Source: Sutcliffiella horikoshii
GTDB taxonomy: Bacteria; Bacillota; Bacilli; Bacillales; Bacillaceae_I
DNA length: 64,000 nucleotides
Direction: 5' to 3'
Assembly (NCBI RefSeq): GCF_019931755.1
Contig: NZ_CP082918.1
Span: forward strand, 600,001 to 664,000
The notes below the pieces were generated by a model, which had not been told where the DNA came from, ran no database searches, and was given only the letters and a program-made list of their open reading frames with translations. Position numbers and translations under genes: made by a program. Below, piece by piece: positions 59,904 to 64,000 of this stretch (position 1 is its first letter; every line of letters starts with the position of its first letter).

Positions 59904-60431
59904 GTGTCATTTTATAAAGAAAATGAGATAGAGGAGTGGTATAGCCAGTATCATCAGACTATCTTCAAATATATTATTCTCATGGTCAAGGACAGTCAGC
60001 AGGCGGAGGATTTGACGCAAGAGACTTTTTTAAGGGCATATAAGCATCATCATACGTTTAAAAGGGATTCTTCCCCGAAAACATGGCTTTTCAAAATTGC
60101 ACATAATACTACTGTCGATTACATGCGCAAAATGAAGCCGATTAGGTTATTCCATCAAGTATTTAATAAAGAACTGGCAGCATCTTCAGAGGATATCATC
60201 ATTCTTAGAGAGAATTCGCGAGAACTTTATGAGGCTTTAAGTAATATGAAAGCGTCATATAAGCAGGTAATCATTCTTAGGAAGATTAAAGGCTTTTCCA
60301 TATTAGAAACAGCCCATATCTTGGAATGGTCCGAAAGTAAAGTGAAGTCTACTTTGTTTCGGGCGATGCAGACCTTGGAGGAGAAAATGAAGAGGGAGGT
60401 TAATAATGATGAGAAGCAAGTTGGAAAGTGA
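59904..60431 (+). CDS. ECF sigma factor, first tandem copy
   Basis: A 175-aa ECF sigma factor. Region 2: WYSQYHQTIFKYIILMVKDS then QQAEDLTQETFLRAYKHHHT, FKRDSSPKTWLFKIAHNTTV. Region 4: MKASYKQVIILRKIKGFSIL then ETAHILEWSESKVKSTLFRA. It is paralogous to the sigma factor at 61281. I took GTG 59904 (AAGGGGGAAAG upstream); the frame from 59784 has an implausible Leu-rich N-terminus. The anti-sigma gene overlaps its end by 26 nt. Confidence 0.9.
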   Translation: MSFYKENEIEEWYSQYHQTIFKYIILMVKDSQQAEDLTQETFLRAYKHHHTFKRDSSPKTWLFKIAHNTTVDYMRKMKPIRLFHQVFNKELAASSEDIIILRENSRELYEALSNMKASYKQVIILRKIKGFSILETAHILEWSESKVKSTLFRAMQTLEEKMKREVNNDEKQVGK

Positions 60432-61137
60432 CTCCCGTTTGGAGCAATCACTGAAGAGATTGGAGCATGATTTGGAGTGGAATCAGGAGCGTGCAGGATT
60501 GGTAAGAGATCAAATTGGATACAGTATCCGAAGCATCAAGAAAAGGCGAGTTGCCTCAAAACTTCTAATAGCCATCGCAACATTATTACTGATGATAAGT
60601 ATTCCAATTTTCGTAATAGACCAACAGGAAGTGGCTGTGAAAGAGGAAGATCTTTATCAAGCAGCTCCAAATACGGAGAAAAATGCAGATGATAAAAGTA
60701 TCGAATTTGATTCGGAATATCATGTGTTTCCAATGAATGCAGAAGACTATATTGATGCCATCATTGGAAAGCCATTAATTTCGGAGGAAAGTCTCTATGG
60801 TGCATACTCCTACCAGCTTGGAAATCGTTCTCCTGAATTGATTCATATTCATACTCAGGAAAATGAGTATTCTATTGAGCAAATGATGAAAATCCTATTA
60901 CCACATGAAGAATTTCCGTCAGCATCCTATGAATCCACTGAGATGAAAGTTGGGGATCACGGGGCAGTATTGACTGTCTCAAACCAAGAATATGGGGGAG
61001 TGAAACTTGAAGTCGTAACCGAAAAGTATGTTTATCTTTTTTCTACACCCTTTCAATTTAAGGATATGACAGACAAAGAAGCAGAGCAGTTGAAAGAGGA
61101 TATAGTCGAACTTGCAAAGCTAGTCAAATTTAAATAA
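60406..61137 (+). CDS. Membrane anti-sigma factor for the first ECF sigma
   Basis: A 243-aa protein: a cytoplasmic N-terminus (about residues 1-50, ending in basic KKRRVASK), one membrane helix (LLIAIATLLLMISIPIFVI, about 52-70), and an extracellular beta domain with LLPHEEFPSASYESTEM and KLEVVTEKYVYLFSTPFQF, similar to DUF4367. No ZAS zinc motif is seen. Gene overlap with the sigma factor and the topology support an anti-sigma role; cleavage or ligand binding outside would release the sigma factor. Confidence 0.8.
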   Translation: MMRSKLESDSRLEQSLKRLEHDLEWNQERAGLVRDQIGYSIRSIKKRRVASKLLIAIATLLLMISIPIFVIDQQEVAVKEEDLYQAAPNTEKNADDKSIEFDSEYHVFPMNAEDYIDAIIGKPLISEESLYGAYSYQLGNRSPELIHIHTQENEYSIEQMMKILLPHEEFPSASYESTEMKVGDHGAVLTVSNQEYGGVKLEVVTEKYVYLFSTPFQFKDMTDKEAEQLKEDIVELAKLVKFK

Positions 61138-61146
61138 AGCTATAAA

Positions 61147-61199
61147 AGGTTCCATCTACATTCTAGTGTAAACTAGAGTTGCAGATGGAATCTTTTTTT
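61147..61199 (+). terminator. Terminator between the two sigma operons
   Basis: GGTTCCATCT / AGATGGAATC enclosing an inner CTAG / CTAG pairing, followed by TTTTTTT. Confidence 0.8.
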
Positions 61200-61206
61200 G
61201 AAAAAG

Positions 61207-61232
61207 TGTAACCAAAGAACAATCCTCACGTC
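61207..61232 (+). promoter_or_regulatory. ECF-type promoter of the second sigma/anti-sigma operon
   Basis: TGTAAC, 16-bp spacer, CGTC: one mismatch from TGAAAC-N16-CGTC. It lies 49 bp before the start codon. Confidence 0.65.
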
Positions 61233-61280
61233 CTTAAAGTAAGCAAATTTGCGATAGCTATAGAGAGATAGGTGAAATAA

Positions 61281-61814
61281 ATGGAGGGAGAATGGTCCAT
61301 TCGAAAGCTGAATGATTGGTATGAGCGTTATAGTGATGAGGTTTTTCGTTATGTTCTGATGATGACCGGTGATCCAGAAATGGCGAGGGACTTGACGCAT
61401 GATACGTATATCAAGGCTTATCATAGCATGAATCGATTTAAAGGGGAGACAAGTGAAAGGAATTGGCTGTATCGGATTGCCCGGAATGCGACAATTGATG
61501 AGTTTCGGAAGAGGAAGCCTTTTCGTTATGTGGCGGATTCTTTTGCAGCTACTGCCATGCTTTCCACAACGGAATATCTACCAGAACAGGTGGCGCAACA
61601 AGGGGAATATGAGGCGTATCTGTATCGTGCCCTACAACAATTGAAAAGGTCTTATCGGGAGGTCATTATTTTACGAAAAATAAAGGATTTGACGGTGAGG
61701 GAGACAGCAGAAATCTTGGGTTGGAATGAAAGTAAGGTGAAGACGACTTTGCATAGAGCGTTGGAAGCCTTGAAAAAACAATTGCTGAAGGAGGGGTATA
61801 ACCATGACGCATGA
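61281..61814 (+). CDS. ECF sigma factor, second tandem copy
   Basis: A 177-aa ECF sigma factor. Region 2: WYERYSDEVFRYVLMMTGDP then EMARDLTHDTYIKAYHSMNR, FKGETSERNWLYRIARNATI. Region 4: LKRSYREVIILRKIKDLTVR then ETAEILGWNESKVKTTLHRA. Regions 2 and 4 are very close to the first copy (ILRKIK and E.W.ESKVK.TL.RA shared), so the two arose by duplication and may share promoters. ATG with AGATAGGTGAAATAA upstream. Confidence 0.92.
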   Translation: MEGEWSIRKLNDWYERYSDEVFRYVLMMTGDPEMARDLTHDTYIKAYHSMNRFKGETSERNWLYRIARNATIDEFRKRKPFRYVADSFAATAMLSTTEYLPEQVAQQGEYEAYLYRALQQLKRSYREVIILRKIKDLTVRETAEILGWNESKVKTTLHRALEALKKQLLKEGYNHDA

Positions 61815-62640
61815 GAAAGATGAGAGTCGCTTGGATCGGACATTGAAAGGGTACCAAGAGATCAGGATGGATGATGAAGGGAAGAGAGAACTCCATGAAA
61901 GAGTGATGGGGTCAGTTAGGCAACCGGAGAAAAGACAACAAAGGAGATGGGATATGAGGCCGGTATTTTCGTTTATGTTGGCTGGGTTGTTATTGGTGGT
62001 TGGTGGGTACTTTCTTGCTACAGAGTTGATTTTTACAGAAGATACGGAAAAGAGTTTGACGGTGGAGGATGAAAAGGAAACTGGGGTGGAAGCTGGCAAT
62101 GGAGGGGTGACCCCTTATACCAGTTTAGAAAAAGCGGCATCTGCTAAGCTTGGGACAGATGTTCATATTCCGTTTCATGCAGATGTTCCTTTACGGACTG
62201 CTTTTATCATGCATGACGGATACCTTCTTAAAGGTGATGAGGAGTATTTAGGCGATCCGGTTATGGCAGCTTTTGTGTATAGTACTCTAGAAGCGGGTGA
62301 TGAGGAAGGGGAGTCAGAGGAACTTAGGAAGTTATCGAAATCTACGGATTTGATTTATGGGGAGTTTCTGTTGAATGATAAACACATGGTTGGGCTGAAC
62401 ATTTTAAATGGAGAAACGAGTCATATCGATTTAATTAATAGCAACCTTATTGGTGAAGAGAAAACTATTGCCGGAAAAACTGTCTACTATAGGCATAGAA
62501 AAAATTCTTTTTCAGATACGTACAGAATAAGTTTCCGCGTGGATGAGGACGTGTATGCATTTTTCTTTAATGCGGAAAGAGTGTCGGAGAGTTATGCGTA
62601 TGCTTTTGTGGAGAATTCGTTGAAGCAGATTGAGGAGTGA
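61804..62640 (+). CDS. Membrane anti-sigma factor for the second ECF sigma
   Basis: A 278-aa protein of the same plan as the product at 60406: cytoplasmic N-terminus with ESRLDRTLKGYQEIRMDDEG then KRELHERVMGSV, one membrane helix (VFSFMLAGLLLVVGGYFLAT, about residues 50-70), and an extracellular domain with KSTDLIYGEFLLNDKHMVGL and TYRISFRVDEDVYAFFFNAE. The start overlaps the sigma gene by 11 nt. It is longer outside than the first anti-sigma, so the signals probably differ. Confidence 0.8.
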   Translation: MTHEKDESRLDRTLKGYQEIRMDDEGKRELHERVMGSVRQPEKRQQRRWDMRPVFSFMLAGLLLVVGGYFLATELIFTEDTEKSLTVEDEKETGVEAGNGGVTPYTSLEKAASAKLGTDVHIPFHADVPLRTAFIMHDGYLLKGDEEYLGDPVMAAFVYSTLEAGDEEGESEELRKLSKSTDLIYGEFLLNDKHMVGLNILNGETSHIDLINSNLIGEEKTIAGKTVYYRHRKNSFSDTYRISFRVDEDVYAFFFNAERVSESYAYAFVENSLKQIEE

Positions 62641-62644
62641 GATA

Positions 62645-62684
62645 AAGAAGGGTTCTTTCGCATTTAGCGAGAGAACCCTTCTTT
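62645..62684. terminator. Terminator between the anti-sigma and phosphotransferase genes
   Basis: GAAGGGTTCT...CGC / GCG...AGAACCCTTC followed by TTT; it serves both convergent genes. Confidence 0.85.
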
Positions 62685-62695
62685 CAATTCTAGAT

Positions 62696-63601
62696 CTATT
62701 CTTTACCTCTTAATACTTGCTTCGCCATCTCCATATATTCCTCCAAGCCAGATTTTATCGCAAACTCCGCTATGGCGATCGGGTAGGCTGCAGTCAGTTC
62801 CATTACGTGCTGAGCCATTCCTGGCCACACGTAACCGCCGGCTTTTTCATAGTGATGAATTAACTCTTTCAACACATCTTCTCCAAATGTTCGGTAGTGT
62901 GCTACAAAGTCGATGGCGATGTCTCCTACGGCTGCCTCGGTCCAGTCGATAAAGCCAGTGACCTTATTCTCTTCATTAATTAAGATGTGACCGGCATGAA
63001 GGTCCCCGTGAACAAGGGCGGTTTGTTTTGGCCAAATAGAGTCATTCTCCAACCAGTCCTGCCACCTTTGCCAAAGTCCTGGATCGACATCAAATTTCTC
63101 TTTCACTTTTTCCATCCTTTTTGCCATGTTTGCACGGATTTCTTCAGGTGTTTCAACAGGGAGACCGGCATGACGTGCTTCCTCGTGGTCAATCCGGTGT
63201 AAAAATACCAAAGCTTCTGCAAGTGTTTCATTAAACACAGTTGGAACGTTCTTTTCGTCGAGTACCCAAATATATGCCTGTGCCTCTGGGTCTACAGTAG
63301 CGGCCGGCACTCCACGGAGTTTTTTATAAGCAATCAGTGAATCCGTGTAAATCAACCAGTTTGGTGCTTCTACACTTAGCTTTGCGCTTACTAAATCAAG
63401 GGTGCGTTTTTCCTTTTTGGTGGAAGCCATCACATCTTCTCTTCTGGGGAAGCGTAATACCCATTCTGCACCATTAGCATCTTCAGCAAATACCACAAGG
63501 AAGTCCAGTCCTGATTCGTTAAAAGTCAGTGAGTCGGCCAGTATATCCAGGCCATTATCTTTCGCAATTTCTATTACTTTTTCTTTTGTTAAAGTCATCA
63601 T
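62696..63601 (-). CDS. Macrolide 2'-phosphotransferase-like kinase
   Basis: A 301-aa aminoglycoside/macrolide phosphotransferase-fold kinase. Motifs are WVLRFPRREDVMASTKKEKR (nucleotide-binding Lys/Glu region), ALVHGDLHAGHILINEENKV (Brenner motif, catalytic Asp in HGDLHAGH) and TGFIDWTEAAVGDIAIDF (metal-binding Asp). HGDLHAGHIL and FIDWTEA match Mph-type macrolide kinases of Bacillus more than aminoglycoside enzymes. It may inactivate macrolides, though chromosomal homologues do not always give resistance. The start ATG has AGAGGAGAATGA upstream. Confidence 0.82.
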   Translation of the reverse strand: MMTLTKEKVIEIAKDNGLDILADSLTFNESGLDFLVVFAEDANGAEWVLRFPRREDVMASTKKEKRTLDLVSAKLSVEAPNWLIYTDSLIAYKKLRGVPAATVDPEAQAYIWVLDEKNVPTVFNETLAEALVFLHRIDHEEARHAGLPVETPEEIRANMAKRMEKVKEKFDVDPGLWQRWQDWLENDSIWPKQTALVHGDLHAGHILINEENKVTGFIDWTEAAVGDIAIDFVAHYRTFGEDVLKELIHHYEKAGGYVWPGMAQHVMELTAAYPIAIAEFAIKSGLEEYMEMAKQVLRGKE

Positions 63602-63698
63602 TCATTCTCCTCTTCATTTTTATTTTGGCGTCCTGTGAGAAGAGTTGATGGGTAGGGCAAAATCAGCCCTTAAAGGCTGCACTTAAAAAAGGCATAAC

Positions 63699-63728
63699 AA
63701 AAAGAGGGTAGACTGTCCCCTCTTTTTT
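63699..63728. terminator. Intrinsic terminator
   Basis: AAAAAGAGGG / CCCTCTTTTTT with a 9-nt loop; usable on both strands. Confidence 0.8.
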
Positions 63729-63782
63729 CTACAATCATATTAGCATCGTAAAATAAAGGTTTCCTAAAAGTAGGCAGACCAA

Positions 63783-63846
63783 TCCCATATACTCTGCACA
63801 CAGGCAGAGCCTTTGAACGTATTCAATTAACGGTTCAAAGCTGGGA
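63783..63846. ncRNA. Three-way-junction RNA-like element, unassigned
   Basis: A closing helix TCCCA / TGGGA (63783-63787, 63842-63846) encloses two adjacent perfect hairpins: CTCTGC / GCAGAG (63792-63809) and CTTTGAAC / GTTCAAAG (63811-63840). The layout looks like a structured RNA or riboswitch aptamer on either strand, but I cannot match it to a family. Confidence 0.35.
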
Positions 63847-64000
63847 ATCGAAGTCGCATACTTGCAGTCATAGGAAAACCCTCCATTTCTTTAAAAGTTA
63901 CTATCAGTCTAGCATGGATGATGGAGCGGAGGCAAGGGAGGTGGGAATTATTTTGCATCTAGCTTCTAAGGTTTCTGTCTGTGGATTAAAATAGAGAGTA

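Larger units (their letters stand above)
63602..64000. other. Terminal 400 bp without a protein gene
   Basis: Contains the terminator at 63699-63728 and a folded element at 63783-63846. Nothing else was recognised before the window ends. Confidence 0.5.

Overview
The window looks like a low-GC, spore-forming Bacillaceae chromosome. The evidence is strong AGGAGG-type ribosome binding sites, frequent TTG/GTG starts, intrinsic terminators, LXG toxins, ECF sigma operons, a cre site, a BirA operator and a forespore-type promoter. No tRNA, rRNA or CRISPR array was seen. The species cannot be named from sequence alone.

Layout. 1-9.1 kb: a truncated glycine-zipper protein, GNAT and HIT enzymes, an orphan SLATT membrane protein, a broken LXG polymorphic toxin with a probable immunity gene, a guanine-type riboswitch before a lipoprotein nucleosidase, and a secreted endonuclease I. 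9.2-21.4 kb: an intron-rich accessory zone. Three copies of one group II intron sit at the same position of a dispersed palindromic (REP-like) repeat. Copy 2 is itself interrupted, just after its reverse transcriptase YADD codons, by a second, unrelated group II intron, so it is a twintron. Between copies 1 and 2 lies an Xre / ImmA-protease / PIN-like nuclease module. Between copies 2 and 3 lie an alkaline phosphatase and a lipoprotein. 21.4-24.4 kb: an Ltp-domain surface protein, a lipoprotein, GNAT and Lrp regulators.

24.5-38.7 kb: a catabolic island. It holds two TIM-barrel sugar isomerase-like enzymes, a TctCBA transporter, PdxA2, DhaK-DhaL, TpiA, a divergent DeoR repressor, RpiB, GlpX, transketolase and a transaldolase. 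It begins with a promoter followed by a cre site. The second half forms a complete set for feeding triose or tetrulose phosphates into the non-oxidative pentose phosphate pathway. The substrate is not evident.

38.7-48.8 kb: spore-related and small genes, then a second, intact LXG operon. Its toxin has a glycine-zipper C-terminus and is followed by two paralogous membrane proteins (probable immunity) and an unknown soluble protein. An MFS exporter, CPBP protease and MerR/VOC/TetR genes follow. 48.9-64 kb: an MMPL transporter with a damaged start and its secreted partner, an ECF sigma / PadR / SEDS-polymerase operon, a PadR-HAAS pair, BioY under a BirA site, VOC and SDR enzymes, a 52-bp tandem repeat before a SUKH-family gene, two tandem ECF sigma/anti-sigma operons, and a macrolide phosphotransferase-like kinase. 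All three ECF operons have an upstream match to an ECF promoter with a CGTC -10 element.

Eleven copies of the REP-like element (core GGGACAGGCACCGTGACCCA) are scattered through the window, several touching stop codons, and three of them carry the outer intron.
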